Source of the DNA: Constrictibacter sp. MBR-5
GTDB taxonomy: Bacteria > Pseudomonadota > Alphaproteobacteria > JAJUGE01
Direction: 5' to 3'
DNA: 64,000 bases
Assembly: GCF_040549485.1 (NCBI RefSeq)
Contig: NZ_JBEPTK010000003.1
Location: 496,001-560,000, forward strand
The notes under the pieces were generated by a model that saw nothing but the letters and a program-made list of their open reading frames with translations, had not been told where the DNA came from and did not search any database. Below are positions 23,198 to 33,550 of this stretch, in pieces. Within the stretch, counting starts at the first letter, position 1. Every line of letters begins with the position of its first letter. Both the position numbers and the translations under genes were made by a program.

Positions 23198-23670
23198 GCA
23201 CGACGAGCATGCCGATGCGGGGCCGCTGGATCCCGTGGGCCTTCGTCGGCAGTTTCGCGGTCGTCTTCGCCGCGAACGCCGTCATGGTGACGTTTGCGAT
23301 GAGCAGTTGGACCGGCCTTGAGACTCAGGACGCCTACCGGAAGGGGCTCGCCTACAACCGAACGCTCGATGCCGAACGCCGGGAGAGTGCGCTCGGGTGG
23401 CAGGGCGTCGCGGCAGTGGAGGCGGGACGGATCACCGTCACGCTGACCGACCGCCGCGGCGAGCCGGTGACCGCCGCGACGGTGCGGGCCGCTTTCGTAA
23501 GGCCGACGGCCGAAGGTCACGATTTCACGGCCGATCTGGCGGAACAGGGCAGCGGCCGTTACGCGGCCGCCGCCGACGTGCCGCTGGCGGGCTTGTGGGA
23601 CATCCGTACGGTCGCCCGCCGGGGCGCCGACAGCTTCCAGTTCAATCAGCGGATCGTGGCAGGACGATGA
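23194..23670 (+). CDS. ccoH: Cytochrome cbb3 assembly protein CcoH (FixH)
   Basis: The 158-residue protein has one N-terminal transmembrane helix (WIPWAFVGSFAVVFAANAVMVTFA) followed by the FixH sequence GLETQDAYRKGLAYN and a periplasmic beta domain. CcoH acts late in cbb3 oxidase assembly. It overlaps ccoG and ccoI by 4 nt on either side, so the operon is translationally coupled. Confidence 0.92.
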   Translation: MSTTSMPMRGRWIPWAFVGSFAVVFAANAVMVTFAMSSWTGLETQDAYRKGLAYNRTLDAERRESALGWQGVAAVEAGRITVTLTDRRGEPVTAATVRAAFVRPTAEGHDFTADLAEQGSGRYAAAADVPLAGLWDIRTVARRGADSFQFNQRIVAGR

Positions 23671-25916
23671 GCGCACTCGCTGCCGATATCCTCGTCGACC
23701 CTGCTGCGCGCACCGGAGAGCCACTGGTCGCGCCGTACGCGGACTGCACCGCCTACGTTCGCTCGGAAAAGGACGGACTGTCGGTCCTCTACTTGATGGT
23801 CGAGGGCGTGCACTGCGGTGGTTGCGTTCGCCGGATCGAGCGAACACTCCAGGCGCTGCCGGACGTGGTGCATGCCCGAGTCAACCTCACGACCAAGCGG
23901 CTGGTTCTGAAGTGGTGGGGTGGTGCCGGGCGGGCAGGCGAGCTCGTCGGGGCAGTGGCCGCGCTGGGGTTCACCCCGCTGCCCTACGATCCACAGAAGC
24001 TGGGGCGCGCGGAGCGGCAGCGGGAAACGGAGCTGCTGCGGGCCATGGCGGTGGCGGGTTTCGCCGCCGCCAACGTGATGCTCCTCTCGGTCGGCGTGTG
24101 GGCAGGTCACTTCCAGGACATGGGCCCCGAGACGCGGGCGCTCCTGCACTGGTTCTCGGCGCTCGTCGCCCTCCCCGCGATCGCCTGGGCGGGAAGGCCG
24201 TTTTTCCGCTCCGCCCTCGGCGCGCTCCGGCACGGCCGGACGAATATGGACGTGCCGATTTCCCTCGGTGTTCTTCTGGCCGCCGGCATGAGCCTGTGGG
24301 AGACCATGCGGGGCGGGCCGCACACCTACTTCGATTCCGCCATCACGCTGCTCTTCTTCCTGCTGATCGGCCGGTTTCTCGACAGCGTTGCCCGGGGCCG
24401 GGCGCGCTCGGCGGCGGAGCGGCTGGTGGCGCTCGACGGAACGGCGGTGACGGTGCTCGATGCGGATGGCCGTACGCGGGCCGTGCCGCCGGACGAACTG
24501 CATCCGGGCATGGTCGTCCTGATCGCATCGGGCGAGCGTATCCCGGCCGACGGCCGGGTGATCGCGGGCCAGTCCGAGGTCGACACCAGCCTCATCACCG
24601 GCGAGACAGTCCCTTCGGCCGCCGGCCCAGGTACGGGCGTCTTCGCCGGAACGATCAATGTCGGCGCCGTGCTCCGTGTCGAGGTGGGCGCCGTCGGCGA
24701 AGCGACGTTGCTCGCGGAGATCGTGCGCCTCATGGAGGTCGCGGAGCAGCGCCGCGCGCGCTTCGTCGGCATCGCAGACCGCGTCGCACGCCTCTATGCG
24801 CCGGTCGTTCATGGGGTCGCGCTCGCCGCGTTTCTCGGCTGGGTGTTCGTCGGCGGCATGGCTTGGCAGCCGGCGCTGATGATCGCGGTGGCGGTGCTGA
24901 TCGTCACCTGTCCCTGCGCGCTGGGTCTGGCCGTTCCGGCCGTGCAGGTTCTCGCCAGCGGCCGGCTGATGCGGCGCGGCATTCTCCTCAAGTCGGCCAC
25001 CGCCCTCGAACGGCTCGCCGGCGTCGACACCGTCGTCTTCGATAAGACGGGAACCTTGACGCTCGGGCGCCCGCGCCTGTCGGCGGACCCTGCCGTCGAT
25101 CGGGAAACGATGGCGTTCGCCGCCTCGATGGCGGCCGCGAGCCGCCATCCCCTGGCCCGGGCGCTCGCCGCGAGCGTTCCGGGCACAGTGCCGCCGGACG
25201 GTGTGCGCGAGGTTCCGGGCTGTGGCCTTCTGCTGGATGATGAGTCGGGCGAAACGCGGCTCGGCAGCCGGCGCTGGTGCGGCGTCGATGGCCTCGACGA
25301 ACAGGTCGGCGCCGAGATGTGGCTGGTGCGGCCTGGGGGGGCTCCCGTCCGGTTCGGCTTCGAGGACGAACTCCGTCCGGATGCGGCGGGGGTGATTGCC
25401 GGGTTGCGGGACCGCGGGTTGCGCGTGGAACTCCTTTCCGGCGACCGGCGGCCGACCGTCGCCGCCGTCGCCGGTGCCCTCGGCATCGCGGATTGGACGG
25501 CCGCCGCGACGCCGGCGGACAAGGTGGCGAGGCTGCAGGCCCTGGCCGCGGAGGGTCGCAAGGTGCTGATGGTCGGCGACGGCCTGAACGATGCGCCGGC
25601 CCTGGCTGCGGCCACCGTCTCGCTGTCGCCGGCGTCGGCGGTCGACGTCAGCCGCACGGCAGCGGATGCGATCTTCCAGGGAGCGCGGCTGGCCCCGGTC
25701 ATCGAACTGCTGGAGGTCGCCCGGCGGGCCGACGGCCTGGTCCGGCAGAATTTCGGACTGGCGCTCGGCTACAACCTTCTTGCCGTACCGCTCGCCGTTG
25801 CCGGTGTGGTCACGCCCCTGATCGCGGCGATCTGCATGTCTGCCTCCTCGCTGCTCGTGGTCGGCAACGCGCTACGGTTGTCCCGGGCCGGACGCTGCCA
25901 GGAGGGGACGGCATGA
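23667..25916 (+). CDS. ccoI: Copper-transporting P1B-type ATPase CcoI (FixI)
   Basis: The start at 23667 overlaps the ccoH stop; open frame upstream belongs to another reading of ccoH. The 749-residue protein has a heavy-metal-associated domain with CGGC (residues 50-53), transmembrane helices, the CPC metal site (415-417), the phosphorylated DKTGTLT (Asp459) and the hinge GDGLNDAPAL (637-646). It exports or delivers copper for the CuB site of cbb3 oxidase. Position between ccoH and ccoS distinguishes it from a general CopA. Confidence 0.93.
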   Translation: MSALAADILVDPAARTGEPLVAPYADCTAYVRSEKDGLSVLYLMVEGVHCGGCVRRIERTLQALPDVVHARVNLTTKRLVLKWWGGAGRAGELVGAVAALGFTPLPYDPQKLGRAERQRETELLRAMAVAGFAAANVMLLSVGVWAGHFQDMGPETRALLHWFSALVALPAIAWAGRPFFRSALGALRHGRTNMDVPISLGVLLAAGMSLWETMRGGPHTYFDSAITLLFFLLIGRFLDSVARGRARSAAERLVALDGTAVTVLDADGRTRAVPPDELHPGMVVLIASGERIPADGRVIAGQSEVDTSLITGETVPSAAGPGTGVFAGTINVGAVLRVEVGAVGEATLLAEIVRLMEVAEQRRARFVGIADRVARLYAPVVHGVALAAFLGWVFVGGMAWQPALMIAVAVLIVTCPCALGLAVPAVQVLASGRLMRRGILLKSATALERLAGVDTVVFDKTGTLTLGRPRLSADPAVDRETMAFAASMAAASRHPLARALAASVPGTVPPDGVREVPGCGLLLDDESGETRLGSRRWCGVDGLDEQVGAEMWLVRPGGAPVRFGFEDELRPDAAGVIAGLRDRGLRVELLSGDRRPTVAAVAGALGIADWTAAATPADKVARLQALAAEGRKVLMVGDGLNDAPALAAATVSLSPASAVDVSRTAADAIFQGARLAPVIELLEVARRADGLVRQNFGLALGYNLLAVPLAVAGVVTPLIAAICMSASSLLVVGNALRLSRAGRCQEGTA

Positions 25917-26071
25917 GCGGCATGATCTACCTCATACCGGTCGCGCTCTTCCTGGGCGGGCTGGGTCTGATCGCCTTTCTCTGGTCGCTGCGGTCGGGCC
26001 AGTTCGACGATCTCGACGGCGCCGCCGAGCGGATCCTGTACGACGAGGACGACGACCGTCCGCCACCGTGA
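25913..26071 (+). CDS. ccoS: Cytochrome cbb3 maturation protein CcoS (FixS)
   Basis: A 52-residue protein with one transmembrane helix (IYLIPVALFLGGLGLIAFLW) followed by the CcoS signature LRSGQFDDLDGAAERIL and an acidic tail. Needed for cofactor insertion into CcoN. It overlaps ccoI by ATGA and ends the operon. The oxidase structural genes ccoNOQP, usually just upstream of ccoG, are not in this window. Confidence 0.92.
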   Translation: MSGMIYLIPVALFLGGLGLIAFLWSLRSGQFDDLDGAAERILYDEDDDRPPP

Positions 26072-26125
26072 AGGGCGCGGATATTGGCCTTGGCAGGACC
26101 CCGCATTGGGCTATCTTCCAGCCCC

Positions 26126-26851
26126 ATGACGAACCCCCTCCAGAGCCTGGTCGACGGCTTCGAAGACTTCCGCCGCGAATATTTCGAGCGAAGCACCGCC
26201 CTTTTCGAAACGCTGCGCCTGGGGCAGCAGCCCAAGGTGCTGCTCATCGGCTGTTCGGACAGCCGCGCGGATCCGGCGATCCTGACGCGCGCCCAGCCGG
26301 GCGAACTGTTCATCGTCCGCAACGTCGCGGCGATCGTCCCGCCTTATTCCCCCGACGGCCGCCATCACGGCACCAGTTCCGCCATCGAGTTCGCGGTGCG
26401 CGGGCTCGGGGTCGAACACATCGTCGTCTTGGGGCACGGCATGTGCGGCGGCATGCGGGCTCTGGCGGAGCCGGACGCGGTCCGGCTGGAGTTCATTTCG
26501 GACTGGGTCGAATTGATGGCGGAGGCGCGCGACGCGGTCATGGCCGCGGACCTTCCCGACGATCAGCGGCTGCCGACCCTGGAAAAGGCGTCGTTGCTCT
26601 GTTCGGTGCGCAATCTCACGACCTTTCCCTGGATCCGGGAGCGGGTCGAGAAGGGCAGCTTGGCGCTGCATGCCTGGTACTTCGACATCGGTGCCGGCGA
26701 ACTGCTGGCGTTCGACGGCGAGGCCGCCGCTTTCGTGCCGGCGCGAGGGCATCCGCATCCTATCGAGAACGCGGCATCCGTCGACTGCTCCTGCGCCAAG
26801 ACCTTCGACCTCGGCCGCTTCGTGGCAGCGATAGCCGGCGACGGCGACTGA
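26126..26851 (+). CDS. Beta-class carbonic anhydrase
   Basis: The ATG at 26126 (MTNPLQSL) is preferred over the upstream TTG. In the 241-residue product the zinc ligands are Cys43 and Asp45 in CSDSRADP (with Arg47), then His104 and Cys107 in HGMCGG. It interconverts carbon dioxide and bicarbonate in the cytosol. It lies 54 nt after ccoS and could be read on from the cbb3 assembly operon. The C-terminal 20 residues (SVDCSCAKTFDLG) hold an extra Cys pair. Confidence 0.92.
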   Translation: MTNPLQSLVDGFEDFRREYFERSTALFETLRLGQQPKVLLIGCSDSRADPAILTRAQPGELFIVRNVAAIVPPYSPDGRHHGTSSAIEFAVRGLGVEHIVVLGHGMCGGMRALAEPDAVRLEFISDWVELMAEARDAVMAADLPDDQRLPTLEKASLLCSVRNLTTFPWIRERVEKGSLALHAWYFDIGAGELLAFDGEAAAFVPARGHPHPIENAASVDCSCAKTFDLGRFVAAIAGDGD

Positions 26852-26858
26852 GGCGGCG

Positions 26859-26880
26859 CTGCGGCCGGTATCTGCCGCAG
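26859..26880 (+). terminator. Hairpin after the carbonic anhydrase gene
   Basis: CTGCGGC and GCCGCAG form a 7-bp stem with an 8-nt loop, 8 nt after the stop. No T-tract follows, so it is a weak terminator candidate. The stretch 26881-27033 holds a TTGACA at 26915-26920 that might be the -35 of the ABC importer operon, with no clear -10. Confidence 0.35.
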
Positions 26881-27033
26881 GCGAACCAGTCACTTCTAAT
26901 CCCCTTCGAAACGGTTGACACGCTGCGGCTGCAGCGGTGATCCTTTTGTCCAGACCGGTTGCAGCGGGGCGCTAGACCCCGGTCCGGTCCGTCGCCACCC
27001 GGCCGTGGCGAGGACATCGGGAGGACAGATGCC

Positions 27034-27102
27034 ATGCCGGACGCTGCCGCGTTCGACAAAGGGATGGCGTGTCACGTTCGCACCGCAGCGGCGAGACGCT
27101 GA
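27034..27102 (+). CDS. Possible 22-aa leader peptide of the ABC importer operon
   Basis: ATG at 27034 is preceded by GGGAGGACAGATGCC, the best ribosome-binding site in this region, and runs MPDAAAFDKGMACHVRTAAARR to a TGA that overlaps the permease ATG (TGATG). The permease start itself has no good site of its own. The short frame could therefore deliver ribosomes to the permease by coupling. It may also simply be the unused 5' end of a longer leader. Confidence 0.3.
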   Translation: MPDAAAFDKGMACHVRTAAARR

Positions 27103-28043
27103 TGGGGCGCTACATTCTGCGCCGCCTGCTCGTTTCCCTTCCCGCCCTGATCGGGGTTCTCTTCGCGTGCTTCCTGCTGCTGCAGGTGGTGCCGACCGAC
27201 CCCGCGGCGGTCATCGCCGGACCCGACGCCAACGCCGCGACGATCGCCGCCATCCGCGACGAACTGGGGCTGGACCGGCCGCTGCTGGTGCAGTTCGCGG
27301 ACTATGTCGTGCGGGTGGCGCAGGGCGATCTCGGCCGGTCGATCATCAGCAACCGCGAGGTCCTGGAGGAACTCGGCAGCACGATCGGCCCGACCGTCGA
27401 ACTGATGGTCGCCTCGATGGTCGTCGCCGTGCCGGTCGGGATCCTGCTGGGGACGCTGGCGGCGGTGCGCCGCGGCCGGCCGGCCGACCGGGTGATCATG
27501 GCGATCTCCGTCGCCGGCGTGTCGCTGCCGATCTTCTTCGTCGGGTTGCTGCTCATCCAGTGGGTGGGCTTCAAGTGGGGACTGCTGCCCTTCACCGGGC
27601 GCACCGCACCCTTCTGGACCTGGGAGGGCCTGAAGGGGCTGACGCTGCCGGCGCTCACGCTGGCGAGCGTCCTGGTCGGGCCCGTCGCCCGCATCACCCG
27701 GACGGCGGTGCTCGAGGTTCTCGGCGCGGACTTCGTCAGGACGGCGCGCGCCAAGGGCATCGCCGAGCGGTCGGTGATCGTGAACCACGCCCTGCGCAAC
27801 GCCCTCATCCCCGTCGTGACGCTGGTCGGGCTCCAGGCGGCCTACCTGCTCGGCGGCACGGTGGTCACCGAGACGATGTTCTCCTGGCCGGGGGTCGGGC
27901 GCCTCGCCGTCGGCGCGATCATTTCCAGCGATTTCCCGGTGGCGCAGGGCGCGATCATGATCCTCGCTTTGTCGTTCCTGGTGATCAACCTGATCGTCGA
28001 CGTGCTCTACGTCTACATCGACCCGCGGGTGCAGCGCGCATGA
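27102..28043 (+). CDS. Peptide-type ABC transporter permease (DppB/OppB family)
   Basis: The 313-residue protein starts MGRYILRRLLVSLPALIGV, the typical first helix of DppB proteins. It has about six transmembrane segments and the coupling-loop sequence in FVRTARAKGIAERSVIVNHALRNALIPVVTLVG that contacts the ATPases. It pairs with the next gene, which it overlaps by ATGA. Substrate not predictable; peptides, nickel or other small molecules are possible in this family. Confidence 0.9.
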   Translation: MGRYILRRLLVSLPALIGVLFACFLLLQVVPTDPAAVIAGPDANAATIAAIRDELGLDRPLLVQFADYVVRVAQGDLGRSIISNREVLEELGSTIGPTVELMVASMVVAVPVGILLGTLAAVRRGRPADRVIMAISVAGVSLPIFFVGLLLIQWVGFKWGLLPFTGRTAPFWTWEGLKGLTLPALTLASVLVGPVARITRTAVLEVLGADFVRTARAKGIAERSVIVNHALRNALIPVVTLVGLQAAYLLGGTVVTETMFSWPGVGRLAVGAIISSDFPVAQGAIMILALSFLVINLIVDVLYVYIDPRVQRA

Positions 28044-28957
28044 CGATATCTCAGTCGGTGCCTGCCGGTGGGCCCGTGGGTACGCCCGGTGCGGAGATGG
28101 ACGCCGGGGAACCCGTCGCCCTTCCGGGCCGTGCCGGCATCCTGCGCCGCCTCGCCGCCGACCCGATCGCGGCGGTGGCGGCGCTGCTGCTGGCGGGGTT
28201 CACGCTGGCCGCGGTGTTCGCGCCGTGGATCGCGCCCTACGACCCCTACTACACGGACCTGTCGAAGGTCATGGTGGAGCCGGGGGCCGAGCACTGGTTC
28301 GGCACCGATCCGACCGGCCGCGATATCCTCAGCCGCTGCCTCTACGGCGCGCGCAACACGCTGCTCATGGGCCTGATCGGCGTCGTCGGCGGCGGCCTGA
28401 TCGGCGGCGTGATGGGCATCTGCGCCGCCTTCTATAGCCGGCTGGAAGGCGTGCTGATGCGGCTGGTCGACATCCTGCTGGCCTTCCCGGCGATCCTGAT
28501 CGGGCTGGCGGTGGCGGCGATATCGGGGCCGGGACTGCGCGCGGTGATCATCGCGCTGGTGATCGCCACCATTCCCGACGTCGCACGAGTGGCGCGCAGC
28601 GCCGCGGTCGGGGTGATGGGGCAGGAATTCATGACGGCCGGACAGGCGGTCGGGGTGCGCGACCGCGTGCTGATCTGGCGCTACCTCACGCTGAACTGCA
28701 TCTCGACGATCTTCGTCTTCCTCACGTTGCGCTTCGGCCAGATCATCCTGATCGGGTCGGCGCTGAGCTTCCTCGGCCTCGGGGCGCAGCCGCCGACGGC
28801 GGAACTCGGCATGATGGCGGCGCAGGGGCGCGACTTCCTGTTCCTGGCGCCGCACGTGGCGACGATTCCCAGCCTCGTCATCTTCGTCATCGTCCTGGCG
28901 GCGAACCTCGTCGGCGACGCGCTGCGCGACGCGCTCGATCCCCGGCTGCAGCACTGA
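28040..28957 (+). CDS. Peptide-type ABC transporter permease (DppC/OppC family)
   Basis: The 305-residue protein has a 35-residue cytoplasmic extension, then a DppC-type N-terminus. The loop HWFGTDPTGRDILSRCLYGARNTLLMG is diagnostic. Five more transmembrane helices follow, and an EAA loop in GQEFMTAGQAVGVRDRVLIWRYL. It forms the channel with the DppB-like permease. A gap of 47 nt and a new strong RBS precede the binding-protein gene. Confidence 0.9.
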   Translation: MTISQSVPAGGPVGTPGAEMDAGEPVALPGRAGILRRLAADPIAAVAALLLAGFTLAAVFAPWIAPYDPYYTDLSKVMVEPGAEHWFGTDPTGRDILSRCLYGARNTLLMGLIGVVGGGLIGGVMGICAAFYSRLEGVLMRLVDILLAFPAILIGLAVAAISGPGLRAVIIALVIATIPDVARVARSAAVGVMGQEFMTAGQAVGVRDRVLIWRYLTLNCISTIFVFLTLRFGQIILIGSALSFLGLGAQPPTAELGMMAAQGRDFLFLAPHVATIPSLVIFVIVLAANLVGDALRDALDPRLQH

Positions 28958-29004
28958 CGGCGGGGCAGTGATCGACAACGACAATCGAAGAACAGGGAGG
29001 ACAC

Positions 29005-30579
29005 ATGCGCACGAGGATCCTACTGGCCGCCGCTGCAGCCGTCTCGATCGGGGCTGGCGGCGGCGCCGCCGCCCAGACCCTCAACTACATGATGAACCTC
29101 GATGCGCCCCACTACGATCCGCATCGGACCTCCTCCGGCACCACGGCGGACGTGCTGTTCCTGCTGGGCGACACGCTGACGACCATCGATTTCGACCTGA
29201 AGACCATAAAGCCGCACCTGGCGAAGTCGTGGACGGTCAGCGACGACGGCAAGCTCTATACGTTCCAGCTGCGCGACGACGTCAGCTTTTGCAGCGGCAA
29301 GAAGATGACGGCGGAGGACGTCGTCTATTCGTTCAAGCGCGTGACCTCGCCCGAGACGAAGTCGCCCTTCTACTGGCGGATGGGCAAGGTCAAGGACGTC
29401 CGGGCGACCGGTCCCTACACCGTGGAATACGAGCTGGAGGAGCCGTTCAACGAGCTCCCGCTGCAGCTGTCGAATTTCCAGGGGACGATCATCAACAAGG
29501 AGAACGTCGAGAGCCTGGGCAAGGACTTCGGCGTCAAGGGCTTCGACGGCACCGGCCCCTATTGCTGGGAAGACTGGCAGCCGCGCAGCCAGATGACGAT
29601 GAAGCGCCACGACGCCTACAAGTGGGGGCCCCCCATCTACGAGAATCCGGGGCCGGTGAAGTTCGAGAAGCTGGTGATGAAGATCGTGCCGGAGGAGTCG
29701 GCGCGGGTGGCCGCCATGCTCAGCGGCCAGGTCGACTACAGCTTCTCCATGCCCGACCAGTCGCTGCCGACGATCGCGAAGGCACCCACCGTCAAGATCT
29801 ATCGCCCGGTCGCCAATCAGCGGCTGTTCTATCTTGGCTTCAAGATCACCCGGGAGAACATCGCGGACAAACGCGTGCGGCTCGCGCTGAGCCAGGCGAT
29901 CGACCGCGAGCAGATCGTGAAGGGGATTTATTTCGGCAACGCCGAGCCGGCCTCGAGCTTCGTCCATCCGAACGCCTCGGGCTATTCGGCCGAGGCGCCG
30001 CAGACCCTCGGCAAGTACGACCCGACCGCGTCGGAGCGGCTCCTCGACGAGGCGGGATGGAAGATGGGCGACGACGGCTTCCGCTATAAAGACGGCAAGA
30101 AGCTGGAGCTGCAGCTCTACGGTTTCGCCGCCGGCCGCTCTCCCAAGGTGACCGAGGCGGTCCAGGGCTTCTGGCGCAAGATCGGTGTCGACCTGAAGCT
30201 GCAGATGTGGGACGGCACGATCGTCTTCTCCAAGCTCGCCCAGCAGGACTATGACATCTGGTCGATCGCCTTTCCCTATTCGAGCGCCGCGGACGCGCTG
30301 CGCCTCTACTTCCACTCGGGCAACATCCCGACGCCCAACCGCATGAACTGGAAGGATCCGGAAACCGATCGCCTGCTGGAGGCGGCCCTCGCCGCGAAGA
30401 CCGAGGAGGAGAAGAACAAGGCGCTGGCCGAGGTGCAGAAGATCGTCCAGGGCAACGCGCTCTGGGTGCCGCTGGCGCACGAAGGCCTCGCCCTGGTCGC
30501 GAGCAGCAAGCTGAAGAACGTGAAGGCGCACGCCTTCTACACTTCGCTCGCCTACAAGACGCTCGACTGGTCGAAATGA
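29005..30579 (+). CDS. ABC transporter substrate-binding protein (SBP family 5)
   Basis: The 524-residue protein has a Sec signal peptide (cleavage likely after GGAAA at about residue 24). It carries the family-5 features DAPHYDPHRTSSGTTADVLFLLGDTL, LRDDVSFCSGKKMTAEDVVYSFKR and a C-terminal RLYFHSGNIPTPNRMNW. It captures the substrate in the periplasm. The RBS GGGAGGACAC is strong, as usual for the protein made in excess. The Cys in VSFCSGKKM, where most members have His or Asp, is slightly odd. Confidence 0.9.
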   Translation: MRTRILLAAAAAVSIGAGGGAAAQTLNYMMNLDAPHYDPHRTSSGTTADVLFLLGDTLTTIDFDLKTIKPHLAKSWTVSDDGKLYTFQLRDDVSFCSGKKMTAEDVVYSFKRVTSPETKSPFYWRMGKVKDVRATGPYTVEYELEEPFNELPLQLSNFQGTIINKENVESLGKDFGVKGFDGTGPYCWEDWQPRSQMTMKRHDAYKWGPPIYENPGPVKFEKLVMKIVPEESARVAAMLSGQVDYSFSMPDQSLPTIAKAPTVKIYRPVANQRLFYLGFKITRENIADKRVRLALSQAIDREQIVKGIYFGNAEPASSFVHPNASGYSAEAPQTLGKYDPTASERLLDEAGWKMGDDGFRYKDGKKLELQLYGFAAGRSPKVTEAVQGFWRKIGVDLKLQMWDGTIVFSKLAQQDYDIWSIAFPYSSAADALRLYFHSGNIPTPNRMNWKDPETDRLLEAALAAKTEEEKNKALAEVQKIVQGNALWVPLAHEGLALVASSKLKNVKAHAFYTSLAYKTLDWSK

Positions 30580-30627
30580 GGCGCCGGAAGCGGTCCGAAG
30601 AGCATCTTGCCGAGCGGGAGTGAGGCG

Positions 30628-31646
<1,019 letters not shown>

Positions 31647-31650
<4 letters not shown>

Positions 31651-32771
31651 CCGAGCCTCTGATCCAGGTCGAGGGCCTGACGAAGCATTTCCCGGTCCAG
31701 CGCGGCATCGTCTTCAAACGCACGGTCGGCACGGTGCAGGCGGTCGACGACGTCTCGCTGACCGTCAACCGCGGCGAGACGGTGGCGCTGGTCGGGGAAT
31801 CCGGTTGCGGCAAGTCGACCACCGGCCGGCTGATCTTGCGCCTGCTGACGCCGACGCGCGGCCGCATCCTCTATGAGGGGACGGATATCGCGAACGTCGA
31901 CCGCGAGACGATGCGCCGGATGCGCCGGCACCTGCAGATCATCTTCCAGGACCCGTTCGCCTCGCTCAATCCGCGCATGACGGTCGGCGACATCCTGGCC
32001 GAGCCGCTCGACGTCCACCGGATGGCGCAGGGGCGGGAGCGCAGCGACCGGGTCCGGGAGCTGCTGTCGGTCGTCGGACTGGCGCCCGAGCATGCGCGCC
32101 GCTATCCGCACCAGTTTTCCGGCGGACAGCGCCAGCGCATCGGCATCGCCCGGGCGCTGGCCGTCGACCCGGCCTTCATCGTCTGCGACGAGCCCGTCTC
32201 GGCTCTCGACGTCTCGATCCAGGCGCAGGTGGTGAACCTGCTGCAGGACCTGCAGCAGAAATTCGGCCTCTCCTACCTGTTCATCGCCCACGATCTCGCC
32301 GTGGTCCGGCACATCGCCGACCGCGTCGCCGTCATGTATCTGGGCAAGCTGGTCGAGACGGCGGACAAGCGGTCGCTCTTCGCGCGGCCGCAGCACCCCT
32401 ATACCCAGGCGCTGCTGTCGGCCATCCCGAAACCCGATCCGCGCGCCGCCGGGACCCGCATGATCCTGACGGGCGACGTGCCGAGCCCCCTGCACCCGCC
32501 TCGCGGCTGCCGGTTCCACACGCGATGTCCCCATGCGCAGGATCGGTGCCGGCAGGAAGAGCCCCTGCTGCGCGACGCAGCACCGGGACACAGGGTGGCC
32601 TGCCACTTCTTCGAAGACATCCCGTACGCCGCCGACCCGGCGGCGCTCGGCCACGCCAGCCCCAACCTTCTGAAGCGGCTGCGCCTGTTCGACGAAGCGA
32701 AAGTGAGGTCGGGCGCTTTCGCCGCGCCCGATCCGGCCGCCGGCCGGCCTCTCGCCGAGGCCGGCTCCTGA
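31647..32771 (+). CDS. ABC transporter ATPase (DppF/OppF family)
   Basis: The 374-residue ATPase has Walker [10 protein letters not shown], signature [14 protein letters not shown], Walker [13 protein letters not shown] and the same Cys-rich extension ([13 protein letters not shown]). About 35 residues longer than usual at the C-terminus ([19 protein letters not shown]). It is the last gene of the importer operon and converges on pmtA with 1 nt between stops. Confidence 0.92.
32743..32765. terminator. Hairpin at the convergent end of the importer operon and pmtA
   Basis: GCCGGCCTC and GAGGCCGGC (9-bp perfect stem, loop of 5) lie within the last codons of the OppF-like gene and directly after the pmtA stop on the other strand. 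No T-tract; it could slow polymerase from both sides. Confidence 0.4.
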
Positions 32772-32772
32772 C

Positions 32773-33492
32773 TCAGCGCGGGGCGCCGTCCAGGCTCGGG
32801 CGGTTGTGGACCGCCGACTGCTGGGCGATCTGGGAAGCCGCCATCCGGTAGGATTCCGCGGGCATCGCTGCCGGGACGTTGCGGAATCGGATCAGCCGGA
32901 AGAGGCGGAACGGTGGCACGACGTCGACCGAGACGAGTTCGATCCCGGCCCCCTCCACGAGGGAGTCCAACGTCACGTCCGGCCGCCAGCCGATGCGCGC
33001 CGAGAAGCGCGCGAGCCGGCGCTCCGTCGCCTGCAGCAGCCCGTCGTCGTCGTCCATAACGTGATTGAGGAGATAGATGTCGCCGCCCGGCTTGCACACG
33101 CGGCGCAACTCGGACATGACCCGGTCGGGGTGCGGGACGACCGTCATGACGTACATCGCCACCACGGTGTCGAAGCTGTGGTCCGGGAACTCCAGCTTTT
33201 CGGCGTCCATCTCGCTCAGCGACTCGACGTTCGTCAGGCTGCGCCGTTCGATCCGCCGCCGCGCGATGTCGAGCATGTCCTTCGAGATGTCGATGCCGAC
33301 GATGGTGTTGTCGCGGCGGTACCCGGGCAGCGAGATGCCCGTGCCCACGCCGACCTCCAGAATGCGCTGCCCGCCGTGCCGGTTCAGCTGCCTGAGGATC
33401 CGCTTGCGGCCCGCGGCGAATACGGTACCGAACGTCGCGTCGTAGACGCGCGCATAGCGGCGGTAGGCGGCTTGTATCGAGATCAGATCCAT
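32773..33492 (-). CDS. pmtA: Phosphatidylethanolamine N-methyltransferase-like SAM methyltransferase (PmtA type)
   Basis: The 239-residue product begins IQAAYRRYARVYDATFGTVFAAGRKRI, the start pattern of Rhodobacter-type PmtA. Motif I is ILEVGVGTGI (residues 44-53) and GIDISKDMLDIA is the acidic loop. It should methylate phosphatidylethanolamine towards phosphatidylcholine at the inner membrane, using S-adenosylmethionine. ATG at 33492 is chosen since upstream codons are not family-like. The substrate call relies on similarity to the family start and is not certain. Confidence 0.7.
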   Translation of the reverse strand: MDLISIQAAYRRYARVYDATFGTVFAAGRKRILRQLNRHGGQRILEVGVGTGISLPGYRRDNTIVGIDISKDMLDIARRRIERRSLTNVESLSEMDAEKLEFPDHSFDTVVAMYVMTVVPHPDRVMSELRRVCKPGGDIYLLNHVMDDDDGLLQATERRLARFSARIGWRPDVTLDSLVEGAGIELVSVDVVPPFRLFRLIRFRNVPAAMPAESYRMAASQIAQQSAVHNRPSLDGAPR

Positions 33493-33550
33493 CGGGGCGT
33501 TTTTCCGTCTTGCGCGCGTCAATCTGCCCTGTGTCGACAGGTCGGTCCAG

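Noticed and set aside
23646-25148. A 500-codon frame antisense to ccoI
   Set aside because: Low-complexity Arg/His/Gly/Ala product; ccoI has all P-type ATPase motifs on the plus strand.
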